In this document: piece by piece, positions 1 through 12,111 of the stretch
Layout: the number at the start of each line of letters is the position of its first letter
Numbering within the stretch: the first letter of the stretch is position 1
Assembly (NCBI GenBank): GCA_015698045.1
Contig: BLAL01000165.1
Location: 372,001 to 436,000 of the forward strand
Direction of reading: 5' to 3'
DNA length: 64,000 nt
Source: Rhizophagus clarus
Lineage: Eukaryota > Glomeromycota > Glomeromycetes > Glomerales > Glomeraceae
Position numbers and translations under genes: made by a program
The notes under the pieces: model-generated
Databases searched by the model: none
Told to the model about the DNA's origin: nothing
What the model saw: the letters and a program-made list of their open reading frames with translations, nothing else

Positions 1-1429
1 TCAATCTCCTTGATATCAATCTCATCAGTTTCATGAATCCAGTTATTACTAAGATATTTCTCGTATAAAGTCTTTCTAGATAAATTGTAAACTCTAATAC
101 GTTTTTTATCTATATAAACTAAGTTGCTAGTCATATTTAGCTTATTTGATAATGTTCTTGTAACTACAACTTTAGATAAGGGTGTAATATTTCTATTTCC
201 ACAGTAGCTTGTATAGGTGGCATATAATATATGAACTGGTAAGCATGTAGTTGTATAATCAGCTTCTGCTATATACATCTCCTTTATAAATTGAAATAAC
301 GGTGGAAGAGTAGATACGATATGCTCTTGTTTAGATGCAGTCATAGGAGGTGGGTTGCCATTAAAATCTGGATATTTATCAGCAATAACCTTTAAGTAAG
401 CATAGAAGGCCTCACCCACCCTTGGATATTTCATTGCATTACCTAACTGTTTGAAATATTGCAAATCTCCTTTTCGAGCAGGTGAGATATCTAGGAAAAC
501 TGTTCGTCTATCGTCATTCTCAACTCTGAGAGCATTTTCATTAGTAAGAACGATAGTAGACATAAAGTTTTTATATTGGGTAGGTGTTTTATATTTTTCA
601 TGGATTTCAATAGTATCGCTAGTAACTTTATCTTTGAGAGCATGATATAATGAATTCCATTGGCTTTTTCTGTTGGCATTTCTTCAAGTAAAAGAAGTAC
701 TTTATCTAATAATTGCCCATTAAAACTGCCCAAAATCGTTTGAAGATCACTTGTTTTATAGACTAGCTGAGTACCTAAAACATAACGCTGGATAAAATCA
801 GTTATAATACCTTTACCCCAGCCTTGACCAGATTTAAGATAAAGAATCGAATACATTTTTCTACCAGTAGCCATACCAGCAAACCATTTGATAATGTATT
901 CAGTTACATTCCAATCCCCTGAACACCAGACATCCCAAATATGAGTAAATATGATTTTGATTGTCTGATGGATGTTGGCTAAAAAGTCTGCTAAAGAACG
1001 TAATTGGTGTAAGAATCCTGGGAAAATATTAAGATAAAGTTGACCTTGAATTTTATAAATACGTTGCTTTGCAGGATCACAAGTTGCTACACATGTTAAA
1101 GAATTATCATATATAAACCATTTGGCAATATTAAATTCTGTCTTCGTTAGAGGCTGTTCAGAATTAGATTGCTTAAAGAAGGTTTTAGTTATAGGACGAA
1201 TGAGCATACTAATATTTTTCATGGGAATATGCTCAAAATTCTTAATATCAGGTCACCACATAAATACACCATGTGGATTGGAACAGAGAATGAAGTAACT
1301 GCAAATATATCGCTTTGCTTTTGTAATATCATCTAAACTGTTCGCCTCTCTGATAAGCCGTTTTAGTATATCAATACTGTATGCTTCCTTAGATTCACCA
1401 AATTTCGAGATTACTACTTGGTTACTCAT
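1..1429 (-). pseudogene. D5-like SF3 helicase (DUF5906-type), partial and broken
   Basis: Superfamily-3-type helicase of the kind found with primases in large DNA viruses and virus-like elements. Reading leftwards from ATG at 1427-1429, the protein shows a P-loop (GQGWGKG, near 830), a hydrophobic strand ending in EEMP as Walker B (near 690), then a sensor segment with TNEN and DDRR near 520-560. It is broken twice: an in-frame TGA near 1250 after FMW, and a one-base frameshift near 660-668, after which the conserved frame runs open to the window edge. About 476 residues are represented and the C-terminus lies outside. The DUF5906 assignment is from family knowledge; the motifs are seen directly. 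Its divergent neighbour across 1430-2375 is a packaging ATPase, so the pair resembles a viral replication/packaging module. Confidence 0.8.
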
Positions 1430-1716
1430 TGTTAGTTAAATACTTTAGTAGAAGTTTTGTTTAATTTATTTTTTTTTTGATACCTATATATTAACTATGT
1501 TTAATTACGATTTTTTTCAGGTATATTTGTATGCTATTGGGAGGTATAGCCACCTCTGAGGTTAATACATCTAGATACGAGCAGGTGACAATATGGGCAA
1601 CTGGTATGAGGACTAGTATGAGGAATATATATAGGAATTCATACTAGGTAATAGGGTATTTTTCACATATCGTATTAGGTTTAGTGAGGCATTTGGGTAT
1701 ATTCTTGTGAACGGAA

Positions 1717-1905
1717 CAGATGGAACAGATCAGATACCCCAAAATAAAAAATTTTTCTGGGAATAATCGGTCTGATTATTTTTTTTACTTATCTGTTCCA
1801 TCTGTTCCATCTGTTCCATGTCCTTATTTCTTCTTTATTCTTTGTTTTATCTTGTTCTTAGTATGTTTGTATAGAACAGATGTATAGAACAGATGGAACA
1901 GATGG
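1717..1905. repeat. GGAACAGAT motif repeats, partly inverted
   Basis: The 9-base motif GGAACAGAT occurs in pairs near 1717-1734 and again near 1880-1900. Its complement ATCTGTTCC occurs three times in a row near 1792-1818. The first pair and the triple can fold into a hairpin with a ~60-base AT-rich loop. The stretch lies in the spacer between the divergent helicase and packaging ATPase genes, so it could be a promoter or origin-like element. Function is not shown. Confidence 0.5.
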
Positions 1906-1929
1906 GTAGGTATGGTATGGATAGGGTTT

Positions 1930-2134
1930 TATCTATGGTATTGTTAGAGACGCGCCGTGAGGCGCTGGAGCCTAACTGGAAGGGAATCTGATAGGGTTTT
2001 ACCCCGGAGGGGGGATGTATAAGGGCTTTAGCCACCGCTGGGCATAGCCCGGCACTGATGACTCGAATACCATGGTCTTCAACACTATCACCACAATAAC
2101 TTCTACCACCAAAATAATGAAAATCTAAAATCAC
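1930..2134. repeat. GC-richer island, probable dispersed repeat
   Basis: This stretch is clearly richer in G and C than its surroundings and contains CGCGCC, CCCCGGAGGGG and AGCCCGGC runs. A minus-strand reading frame (1847-2134, 95 codons) passes through it. I recall near-identical short predicted proteins in Rhizophagus, which points to a dispersed repeat and not a gene. That is from memory and unverified. Confidence 0.4.
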
Positions 2135-2375
2135 AAATATGCGTGATCAGAAGAAGCGGGATATATGCAATAATCAAGATATATGCTTTATCAAAGTTCC
2201 CTATACCACTGATCTCCTGTCCTATATCAGACATACTCTAATTGAGAAAGGGTTCTTGAATAGTTCTTCCAGTTAGGTCAGAGAATATTATTTTCTTGGC
2301 ATTTTTTCAAGACTACGGGTCCCACAAATTTCATAATATATTTTTTAGTATATCATTAGTAAAAGATAGTTCGAC

Positions 2376-3152
2376 ATGAAAATAAAGAAACTTGAGCCAG
2401 TTGAAAGGCTTGTATATCATATTAATGAAATTAAAGATGCTCAAAAATATAATGGCAATTCCAGTACACTTCAATGGATTTTCACGCTTGGAATCTTTGG
2501 CCGTACTAATACGAGAAAAAGTAATGAGGTTATCAATCTCATGCTCAGAACTAAGCTTTATCGAATGCTTAATGGGAAGAAAGGAGGGACACGCTATATC
2601 AAGTGTGATAATTTGCTACTCATCGGTCACCAACTCAAGGAGTCAAAATATATGTACCTCAAATCAGCATTCCAGATAATAGCAAATAGTCCAAAGCCAT
2701 ATCGTGAAGATATTACATTCTGGGCTTTGAAGCCTGATAAAATCCCTAAGGTGGATTCATTTTCTCCAGATAGAGGTACAGTGGCTATATTCGAAGATAT
2801 GTGTGCTGACCCGAAAAAAGTGCAGGAGAAAATTGTTCCTTATTTTATTGAAGGACGCCATTACAACATCAGTTCGATATATGTATCCCAGAGTTACTTT
2901 GACTGCCCAAAAATAATACGAAAAAATCTTTCACACATCTGCCTATTCAATGGGTCATGCACTATGGACGAGCTGAGCAGAATTGTGCGTTAATATACTA
3001 ATGACTGGCGTAGTGTGATTAAGATTATTGATAAGGCTTTATGTGAACATAAATTCATTGTTTTTAATCTAACTGTACCCCACGAACATCCACATAGGAT
3101 ACGCCTCAGCTGGGACCAAATTCTCACTAATAGGAAGAATTCGACTTCATAG
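2376..3152 (+). pseudogene. A32-like DNA packaging ATPase (FtsK/HerA fold), broken
   Basis: Resembles the genome-packaging ATPases of poxvirus A32 type found in NCLDVs, virophages and Maverick/Polinton elements. From ATG 2376: P-loop region GRTNTRKS at residues ~48-55, Walker B VAIFEDMC at ~142-149, and the strand [16 protein letters not shown] at ~168-183 that is typical of this family after Walker B. Two lesions: the P-loop has Arg where the invariant Gly before Lys should be, and an in-frame TAA (2991-2993) stands where Gln (CAA) would fit. The frame continues past it with recognisable protein (HEHPHRIRL) to TAG at 3150-3152, 258 codons in all. It converges on the coiled-coil gene at 3127. 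Confidence 0.78.
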
Positions 3153-3689
3153 ATGCCAGCTCTTTTTCTGCCTCTAGCAACTTCATCTTCAGATCCTCAT
3201 TTTTACATCGCAATTTCTTATTCATACTAATCCGCTTTCTATAATCCTTTTCTATGTCTTGCATGAACTTCCCAAAAGTTTGTCTATTATAATCGAGCAG
3301 GTGCTGGAATAGTACTTTAAGCTCATTTATGACCCAGCAATTATTATCTTCTTCATAATCATGCTTTAGTGCCTCTGGCCAGGTGCCATTTATTTGGACT
3401 CCAATGTCAGTAACATATATAGCCGGTAATGTAGAGAATATATTACATTCTGGCCAGCTTTGTGGATGCAATAATTTTTCTTGGGCCATAGTTTACGTTT
3501 CTTCTTATTTAACGAATTCTCATAAACCTCTAATGTGCACCTCAAATAAGATTCAATTCGTTCAGACTTTCTGGAAATAGATTCTAATGGAACAGGGTCT
3601 TTAGAATAGTGCAAGAGTCTCTCACACGCTCTTTTGACAAGACTTTCAGGTAGTCTATCAATAATATGCTTATAGTCAGAATGGAACAT
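3127..3689 (-). pseudogene. small coiled-coil protein, frameshifted
   Basis: Two minus-strand frames make one probable protein. The N-terminal part starts at ATG 3689 (MFHSDYKHIIDRLPESL) and is Lys/Arg-rich up to about 3490. A one-base shift there leads into the second frame, which runs to 3127 and ends in a heptad-like, Lys/Glu-rich coiled coil. No known domain is recognised. The 3' end overlaps the tail of the packaging ATPase by about 25 bases, which suggests compact, virus-like packing. It could be a structural or accessory protein of the same element, but this rests only on context. Confidence 0.45.
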
Positions 3690-3729
3690 TATAATAGATA
3701 TAGTTTTGTGCAAAAAAAAAGTTTGCACG

Positions 3730-5200
3730 CAAAATTAACCTATAGTGGTACTATTTTTACGTGCCTATATTGCGGGTTGTGTCATATCTGGTAATGGAAT
3801 TAGACTCGTAGCCGTATGGCCACTTAGTCACCAGAATAGACAGATCATGCAATAGTATATATAAAGCATTTTACAATTTTACTAGGCGATCATAATGTAA
3901 ATTATATAGCTATTCATTTCGCAAAAAAATAAAGTATGTTTGGCTAAATATTATACACTATAATAAAACCATATTCATTTTTATTTCTCCCCAGTTCCCT
4001 GCCAGTTCCTCGATAGTTCTAGGAATGTTCCAGGCGCCTTTGGCGAGTTGCCATAAATTATGAGATGATCAGCCAATCCGATTTCTGATTTTTCTGATGG
4101 ACAAGCTCATCAGAACCAGGATCAGCATCCGGTTAAATTAATCTCCCGAAACCTACACCATCAACTATCGAAACACCTCCCTTTTCGCAAAATGCGAATG
4201 AAATCAATATTACCATCAATTATGGTGAAAGGTCAAATGAGCAACAGGAATAAGATTTTTTCGTTAGTATAGAATAACGTTTTATTTTCATAGCTTATGA
4301 GTGTAATGTAATAGCTAAGTAAAAATTAATATAGAAAACAGGTTGCATCTTTTATTTATTTGATAGATGTACACAAGTTAAAAAATAAATAATGAGTATA
4401 TCGCTGTTTTATTTGTGGAATGATAACCATATACGTTTCAAATATATTAAAACATGGAAAAACTTTGGCAGGCGATCACATTTGAGTAAAATTTGGCTTA
4501 TCTAAAATCCAGATAAATTTCGGTAGCTGTGAACATATGTACACACTTGAGTAAAAAATGGCGCAGTAGCATATCCCTTGATCTTTTAATCTGCAGGATC
4601 ATGTTTTATAATACTACATATAAAAAAGGTGCTAAACTTTGAGAACGCGATACTGTGTCTTAATCTCGGAATTCAGGTATACATTATTATGCAGATTGCT
4701 TTTGCCAAGGAGGAACAATTTTTCTGATAGAGAAGTCATAGACCTTGTTCGGCAAAATTTATCTCCTGAAACCTATAACTAGCTTATTTTCTGATATCAA
4801 AATTGCGCAGAAGAAACAGGGCAGTACCTTCAAAAAGGGCTTTGGGATAATCTAACAAATTATTTTCCGTAATTTTCAGCAAAAGTGCTAATATAAGCAG
4901 ATAACCATACATGTCTAGAGATATTAAAACCTTGGTAGCTAGGTGGCTATACAACCACAAGCGTGGCCTCATTCCCAGTATACAATACTTTATTTAACGA
5001 AATAAATCATTGCAACTGATACATATAAAATGCGAATGTGCGCTATTAAATGATTTTGAATAGATATTTTCTAGCTACGGGGTCTCAATTCAGGTGAACT
5101 TTATTTGATATTACTATCATTGCTTAAAAGTGACAAAATTATAAAAATGGATGACTATACATTTGTTGAGTAAGTGAAAACTCCTTTCAACCTCTAGCTA
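3730..5200. other. no gene recognised
   Basis: AT-rich spacer without a convincing reading frame. The 62-codon minus frame at 4784-4972 has no family resemblance. Short phrases recur with changes, for example an AGGCGATCA-plus-ATTTGAGTAAA context near 3882 and 4468, and CTCC(C/T)GAAACCTA near 4143 and 4752. These suggest an old degenerate repeat. Confidence 0.5.
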
Positions 5201-5202
5201 AA

Positions 5203-6348
5203 TCATTTCAATGAAAACTCTGGACTCTCTCTCACAAAAACTTCTGTTGCGCGAGACTGGAAGGTGATGATTCTACATTCTGGGTTATATGAGAAAACAT
5301 TAGCCTGTAACAGTTCATCGGCTATTCTTTTGTTGTTGATGAGCTTAATGAATGCATCAAAATGGATTTTATTATTTTTCACCAACTCCTGGATGATAAC
5401 CTTGCCAATGACATGATTATCTTCGCCCTCCATCATTTGAGCCTGGTGAAAGTTTTGATTGACGGTACTAAGCACAATTTTACGAACCTCTAAAAGCAAA
5501 AATATTAAGCATGATGAGAACGTTCACACAACATTCATGCAAAATACAATCATCGTTGTCCAGATAGTAAATGCTCTCTCACCTTCGAATGTTTCGCCTA
5601 CATTTATCATATCACAATATGTCTTGAGATCATGAATTCGGCCACCTAAGAGTTGGATGAGTTGATTGGCAACCTTTTCCTCAATGCCAAGTTTGCTGTT
5701 GAGGTAGGTGAATGCCTCTATGTTAGTTAGATCTCCGATGATAATGGGTTTTTGATCAGTGTGTGATCATGACGATTGCTCTAGAGTAGAGCAAAGAAGC
5801 CATCAGCAAAGAATGAGTTATAGGTAATTATATCATACAATAAATACTCACGCATCATCATGCGTGGTACCGCTCCCTCGCTACTGACAAATACAATGAT
5901 GCAACTGCTCTGGTCAGCAAAATCTTTTGCGATGTCCTGCAGATCTGTTAGTAATTTGACATTTTCCTTGCTCAGTTTACTTATGTGATCAAGGATCAAA
6001 ACTGGAGGTGTGTCATTTTTTGCCTTGTATTTTCTAGCTCCTCTTTCGAGAGCATTCAAGATACGAAAAAATATGGGCTGTTCAGCTATAAAACAAGAAG
6101 TGAGTGCAGAGCAAACACCAGTACTAATTCTTTACAATAATCTTACCAGAGTCGCCATAGCCAAAAATCTTCCGCTTCAATGATTCAGTGATGGGCACAT
6201 ACTCATTGAATCCAATAGCCTTTGCAAGATTATTAATGAAGTTATCCAGCACAGGAGGGCCACTTGGCCTGTGGGAGTCAAAGACTGCGGGGAAAGAACT
6301 CTCGAGTCCTTCTGAGAAGCGCGGTCTTTCTGGCGAGCATGGTTTGTG
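5203..6348 (-). pseudogene. AAA-type ATPase-domain protein, multi-exon, premature stop
   Basis: Minus-strand exons with consistent phases: 6147-6348, 5852-6085, 5583-5780 and 5203-5489; any 5' exon above 6348 was not identified. The second listed exon carries a Walker B-like strand (PPVLILDHISKL) and a sensor-like strand (CIIVFVSSEGAVPRMM). The third has IIIGDLTNIEAF and a helical region. No Walker A is visible in these exons, so it lies upstream or is absent. With this splicing an in-frame TGA falls at 5767-5769, between SS and S, where Trp (TGG) is likely. Lineage-expanded predicted ATPases of this kind occur in Rhizophagus, from memory. It may be dead or truncated. Confidence 0.55.
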
Positions 6349-6432
6349 CTACAATATAGTTTATTTGATGGGCAGTCACACGAGAAAATAAGGGATATGT
6401 ATTCTTGCGCAGTAAGCGATTTATATTCAATT

Positions 6433-6902
6433 TCACATGACCGGTCTAAGCCACAATCGCGAATTTGAATTTATTGAAGTGAAATAAATAAGACAATATT
6501 CTGTTCCATACCATTCGCCATGTAATCCATAATTCCCATGTTTTCCATCACAAATAGGGCATGGTGAACTCCACGGCTGAGGTGATGCAAAATTATAATT
6601 ATCAATTCCTCTAAAACTATTTCAGAATTTCAAGTATGGGAAATGCTCTCTAAAATGGATTTGATAATTAATTCTGGATCAGGTCTGGCTTCGAAAGTGA
6701 TGGGCTTGAAATCAGAGATCTGAGGCTTTGCTGACGTATTTATCACAGCTTCTGATAATTGTCATGGCTCATTTCCAGTTTCTTTTTTATATCTTTTGTA
6801 TAATTTGAAATGAATCTTATCTGTCAAAACACTTGATAACCCAATTAATTTGACATGCTAATCCAGATAATCAGCGGTTAGTATTTTAACAGACTCAGTC
6901 AT
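6433..6902 (-). pseudogene. small CPxC zinc-binding family protein, broken
   Basis: Starts at ATG 6900-6902 (MTESVKILTADYLD). The frame meets TAG after DYLD and TGA after GNEP, both fitting lost Trp codons. A two-base shift near 6640 and another TGA follow. The last part encodes SSPCPICDGKHGNYGLHGEW, a CPxC-x(n)-H-x(n)-GEW module matching the ICPLCKLGH module of the neighbouring gene at 7010-8550. I recognise it as a Rhizophagus-specific family of unknown function, from memory. The paired cysteines suggest zinc binding. Confidence 0.5.
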
Positions 6903-7009
6903 TTTTCTTTTTATATGACTGCAAACAATTTAAATCCTTTTTTTTCTCATATAGACCTATTCATTCAAAAAAAAGATTAAAATTCCCAGACTATTGTAAA
7001 GCGATGAGA

Positions 7010-8550
7010 CTATGCAACTATCTCAATTTCACGCTGTTCACATTTAATAAAGTAAGATCCTGCTTTATACCTACCTTCTATTTCTTCATCATCATGACCT
7101 AATTTGCATAGTGGGCAGATATAATCCCCGCATAATGTCTCATCAGTAATCCCATAATAATCAAAATTTTCACTACTACATTCTCTATATAGATTAGGAT
7201 ATTGATCCAATATCTTGTTGCAAAAATAGGATCGATCATAAGTTGGCTTAGATTGATTGGAGGAAGATGCAGATAATACATTTGTTACTTCAACCAAATC
7301 CAAGCATTGCTCTTGTGCCTCTGATGCATTAGTCAGATTGGTTTTTGAAGTTTGAGATGTAAGTAAAATGCTTACCTTGGCATTAGATAATTTTTTTGGG
7401 ACAGACCCCTGACTTTTCTCAAGTGGGACTTTAGGTCTCACTTTTTCTGTATTTTTGCATCCAGAATATGAGTTAGGCTTTTTTAGCTCCATATCAGCAT
7501 AGCCAGATCTACTAAAATAATCCAGAATAATTTGGATTTGAGACTTAGTAAACTTTGAAATAGAATCTGTGCTGTAAAACTTGATATTTTTAATTCTATC
7601 TACTCTTATCTTTTCAAATAGTTTGTAGATTTTTATGGCCCTTTGGGTTCTTTTACGCAACATTTCCAATATTATTCCAGAAAGATGCTTTATTATATCC
7701 TGGAATAATTGTTTTCTTGCCGTCTGATCTGAAACATTATCTCTGGCAACAATTTCTTGAATGCTCTCTTTGAACTTTTTCCCATATAAGTAGTGACATA
7801 AAATCTCTTTTTGTTTAGCCTGCGTAGTGTTCTTTCCTTCAATACTTACTTTTAGAAATAAATGAGCAAGCTCAACTTCTATTGTCATGTCAGTTGTAAA
7901 CTCCTGATTCCCATCAATAACTTGGATATCATCTTCATCTATCAACTCTGAAGTCACTTCTTGTATAAAATCTTGGGCTATTATATAATCGTGGGAAACC
8001 TTGGTTTCTTTGGTAGTACTTGAGATGTTACCTCTGATATCGTTTCTCCCAATGATTGTGAATTGCTTTTATTGGCTTCAGTTTTCACAGAATCATTGGG
8101 ATCTTCAAGGGGTATATTAGAAGTATTTTGAGAAGTTGAATGTTTGTCCTGATCTCGGCATGAAGGTGCTGACTCATGCAAAAGCTTCTTCTCTTTGTTT
8201 CTCTGTCTCATCATATCACTTACCTTTTTCTTACTCACCGAAACTAAGAATTCATCAGTCTTCCTATCCTCTAACAATTTATTAGATGTACTAGGCTGTG
8301 TTGCAACGTCAACAACAACTCGCTCCTGCTTGATTTTCCCAACATTACAATTTAATTCTGCAATGAGTTTAGCCTTTTCTTTATCACTCTGCTCTAATTT
8401 TGCAAGTCTAGTCTCATTCTCTTCCATTGCCTGCCTTAGCTTAGCGTTTTCAGCTTTAACCTTGACATTTTTGGCTTTAATATCAGCATTTTTGGCCAGG
8501 AGCTCGATGATGCGTTGTTCCAATGAATCAAGTTCAGATTGCATGTTCAA
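7010..8550 (-). pseudogene. coiled-coil plus CPLC zinc-module protein, one frameshift
   Basis: Starts at ATG 8550 with a long coiled coil (residues ~5-75, Lys/Glu/Ala-rich, LxxxI spacing). A Ser/Asp/Lys-rich linker follows, containing KKKVSDMMRQRNKEKK, a signature of a lineage-specific family. The frame stops at 7981. The next frame opens directly behind (AQDFIQEVTSELIDEDD) and runs to 7010, so a one-base frameshift near 7985-7995 splits one ancestral ORF of about 510 codons. The second half has a helical region with RKRTQRAIKIYKLFEKI and a C-terminal zinc-like module: YDRSYFCNKILDQYPNLYREC, then CGDYICPLCKLGHDDEEI. Function is unknown. Expression is possible if the frameshift is a sequencing error. 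Confidence 0.55.
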
Positions 8551-9393
8551 TAATAACTTTTATATAGGACACGATTTATTTAAAATGCATTTTACCAAAA
8601 TGGAACTTTAGGTCTCACTTTTTTTATTCATCATACGTCCGCATATCTCATGAGAAATATATTTGATACAATGTATAGCATTTTCAGCTTGAATTCTTTA
8701 TTGATACAGAAAATAAATTACATGATTTAATGATATATAAACTTGTTCTACAAAGTGAAATGGCACTTCTATACAGACCCACACAAGTGTTTCATTCGTC
8801 TAAACTATCTATACTAACATAATATTCCAACATTAACTCTAATCTGATTTCATTTGCCCAACATTGATATTCTGGATATAATAAAATGGTCATCAGTTAT
8901 GCATAGAATATGCAGAGTCAGAAATAAATTAACAGTATTGATCTTAGTACAACTAATCGAAGGTTTATGTTCTCTGCTTAACAAAAAATAGATATTATCT
9001 TTGTAAGCTTCCTTGCAAATATACATACCTTGTTCTTCGGATGGAAATTATTTTGATTGGCACTCTCATGTGACATTGTGACATGTGGCTGATTTTTGAT
9101 AAATTTTTTTTCGTAATTTCTTGACACATCGCTGACTCAATTCGTAGTATTACTGACTCGCAGTTCGTCAACAGCTGTTTATAGAAACATATATATATAT
9201 GATAAATAATCAAAATGTTGAATTATTCTTCGCTATCTTGAGTACTTTCGCCATTTCAGGTACAAACTAAAGTCGAACCACTTGTTACGTTTAACATTGT
9301 ATCCAAAAAACCCTTTATTTGTGTTATATTAAAAAGTTATTTTTTTGAACCTTGATTTTAACTCTCAATTTTCGTGTTTGCAGAAGATATATC
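8551..9393. promoter_or_regulatory. divergent intergenic region upstream of CRN gene
   Basis: 843 bases between the minus-strand coiled-coil gene and the plus-strand CRN gene, so it must hold both promoters. AT-rich, with several TATATA-like runs (for example near 9185-9200). No reading frame resembling a protein was found. Confidence 0.4.
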
Positions 9394-12111
9394 ATGATTG
9401 GCTGTTTTATTTTAGGTAGCGGTACTTCTTTTAATTTTGAGATCGGTGAATTCAAGGACTTTACAAAATTAAGTAAAGCCCTCTGGGAGAAGAACAAGGA
9501 CTACTTTATCAATACTGGAGTAATGAATGAATTAAACCTCAAATTATGGAATGTTGAGATACCTACCAGAAATAATAAAAAGTATTCAGAACTGAAGAAG
9601 AATCCGCGTGTAGATATTGACGTTGAACAAGAATTCAAAGGTGTGGAGATAGACCAAACTTGGCTTATTAATTCAATATTCACAGCATCTCCTCTAAAGG
9701 AACACATACACATAATTGTCCAACCTCTACCACCCGCCACCACTGGTAAGTGTCTCCCAATGGTTTACCTCTTGAACAAAAAATTCGCGTTATCTCACAT
9801 TTTTTATTCGATTAGGGAAAAGAAAACACGATGACTCGGACTCAGACGAAGAAAGCAGAACTCGAAAAAAAGATAAACGAACATGTGAGTAATATATACT
9901 GTTAACAATGTTGACTAGTAATCATGTTTTTATTTTAAATTTCACTTTCTATTTTTAGCGAAAACCCTGGCTTCTCTTCTTACTTCATCAATATTGCAAC
10001 CTCCAGTCATAAAGGTTCCTTCTCACAAGATTTACAATCGTGATCAGGCTCTAAATTCGATATTGAAAGTTGCTCGCTATAACTACGAGGGTCGCAATAC
10101 TCCTGATCACAAAAATCATAGATTTATCCTAATTCCTGGAGGGATAGGAATAGGAAAGACACGAATGGGTTGGGAATCAAAGTATCTGACTTCTATACTA
10201 TCAACAAGAAGTAGCGACACTACTGAGTTTGCGGAAGCTCTAAAAGATCCCTGCTACGTCTTTATTGACTTAAATAATGGAAACAAGTACATTAAGGATT
10301 TAGATGATAAGGAAGATCCAAGTATTAGAATAGGAACACGTGTAGCAGTGGCTTTGGGTTTGATTCCTGAGTGTTCTTGTCTACGTGACTTATTAAAAAC
10401 AAACACCAAAGAGCTCTTTCACCTTTCTGATGTGATATGTGAGATTCTTAAACGTCGCTTTATAATGCATCAGCGTTCAGTTGAGGCTATCATTATCCAT
10501 CTTGACGAATATCAACTTTATATTAATGATGTTCAGCAATACCAAAAACTATCATGGACAAATTCTCGCAATTTCTTTAAATCAATGCTAAGGGAGATTG
10601 GTAGTGTTATGCGTGGTAATAATATGAAAGATGAGTATGATAAAAAATGTTTTATCATCCCGATCTGTACAGGAACATCTTCTATAGACGTTCATTTTTT
10701 ACCTACGGAGTATACTCAAGAAATATTGGAGCTCAAGCCTTTGAATTATGTCTCAGCAAGGTCAATGTTTCTTGACAAATATGATTATTCGAAGCAAACA
10801 ACCGATACAGGAAGGAATCTAATAGTTCAAGCTCTCAAATCGCATTTTGCATCTGATCTTATTAATGAAAATATCAAAAGTAAATCAACAGAGGTTTGTA
10901 ACTTTATCCTGGATCAACAACACTTTCATATTGCTTTGTTTGACACTGGTTTCATTCCGAAGTTTATTGATGATCTCTTAAGCCCTTCTATCCTCACGTC
11001 AGATTTTAATTGGGGGAATCAACTTTTTGCTAAAATATTTCAGCGGCAGACTGCTAAAATTGGAAATAATCCAGGTGATTGGAAGGATCTTGACGATATA
11101 CGCACTGTGATCTCATTTGGGCTTACTGGACAACATATCAAGCGAGAATTTCGACTAAAGAGTGGCATATCCATTGGTGAACTTGAGCGATCTGGTTTGA
11201 TCTATCTTTCTAACACCAATAATGAATGGTATACTATTGTTATGCCCTTTATGCTATTGAAAGTTCTCAACAGCAAACTCTCAGAACCTGTGTTTCAAGA
11301 TAATCTTCTCTTAATCCCAACATATGATTCCCCTTGGCAGTGGCAAAATTTTGAACTTTTATACGGACATTTCCAAAAAGCCCTTATTGATAGTTTAATC
11401 TACGTTCAAGAATCAAGGATTAATTCTGTTAACTATAAAATTCAGAAACTTGAATTAAAATTGGAAGAATTAAAATTGGAAGAACAAAAGGATTATGACG
11501 AAATACTCAATACTAAGCGTGAAATTGAAGTACAAAAAAAAGAACTTGCCCATCAAGAAAGTAGTAATTGGAAACTATCTGATATATTCCGTGGCGCTTT
11601 AGGTGCTGACACACTTTTACAACGCCAAGTACGATTGCACAAACTTAGAGTATATACTGAGAACAAGAAATTTCTTGAGAAGATAGATGATGTTGCAACT
11701 TTTAATAATTCAGTGACATGCGATGATAATATAACCCGCAAGCTTGATGAAGGTATATTCCGTTATTTCAGAGGATGTGCTAACATTGATTATCGCTGGA
11801 TTCTTGATTCTGTTGATAATACAAAGAAATTAGCGATCTTTTCACAAATCAAGTACTCAGAACGCGATGTAACAACCAAAATGTCAACACCAAATATTAA
11901 AGATTGGTACGATAAAACAATGAAATCAGTAGAAAATTACAAGAACGAATATGATGTGATTCTTGTTTTGTTCACAAACCAGAAATGTACGGAAAAAATT
12001 AATATTGAAAACATGCCTCATCTACTTCTCATTTATCCGGAAAATCTTGAGAAGTATCTTTCTCCAACATTTGCTCATCGCGGTTTAGTGGATAGGCCAA
12101 GCGAAAAATGA
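9394..12111 (+). CDS. Crinkler (CRN) protein: header, P-loop NTPase, REase-like C-terminus
   Basis: Spliced CDS join(9394..9745, 9816..9884, 9959..12111), 857 aa. All junctions are GT-AG and in phase. Residues 1-117 form the ubiquitin-like CRN header (MIGCFILGSG..., LWNVEIP, EHIHIIVQPLP). The short second exon is Lys/Asp/Ser-rich (KRKHDDSDSDEE...RKKDKR), a candidate nuclear-localisation linker. Residues ~195-340 hold an NTPase with Walker A GGIGIGKTR (~201) and Walker B AIIIHLDEYQ (~320). A Lys/Glu-rich helical region follows at ~475-530. The C-terminus carries a PD-(D/E)xK-like core, with QIKYS near residue 770 and a strand YDVILVLFTNQK, ending in SPTFAHRGLV. This architecture is known for CRN effectors that act in the nucleus of a host or rival cell. 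ATG 9394 is chosen because it starts the canonical header. No signal peptide is evident. Confidence 0.85.

Noticed and set aside
4784..4972. 62-codon minus frame
   Set aside because: Short, no homology recognised, and no neighbouring exon signals.
8195..8611. 138-codon plus frame with hydrophobic segments
   Set aside because: It is the antisense shadow of the coiled-coil gene at 7981-8550.
7429..8624. 19-base identical phrase ACTTTAGGTCTCACTTTTT at 7430 and 8606
   Set aside because: Could be a small duplication, but it is too short and isolated to interpret.
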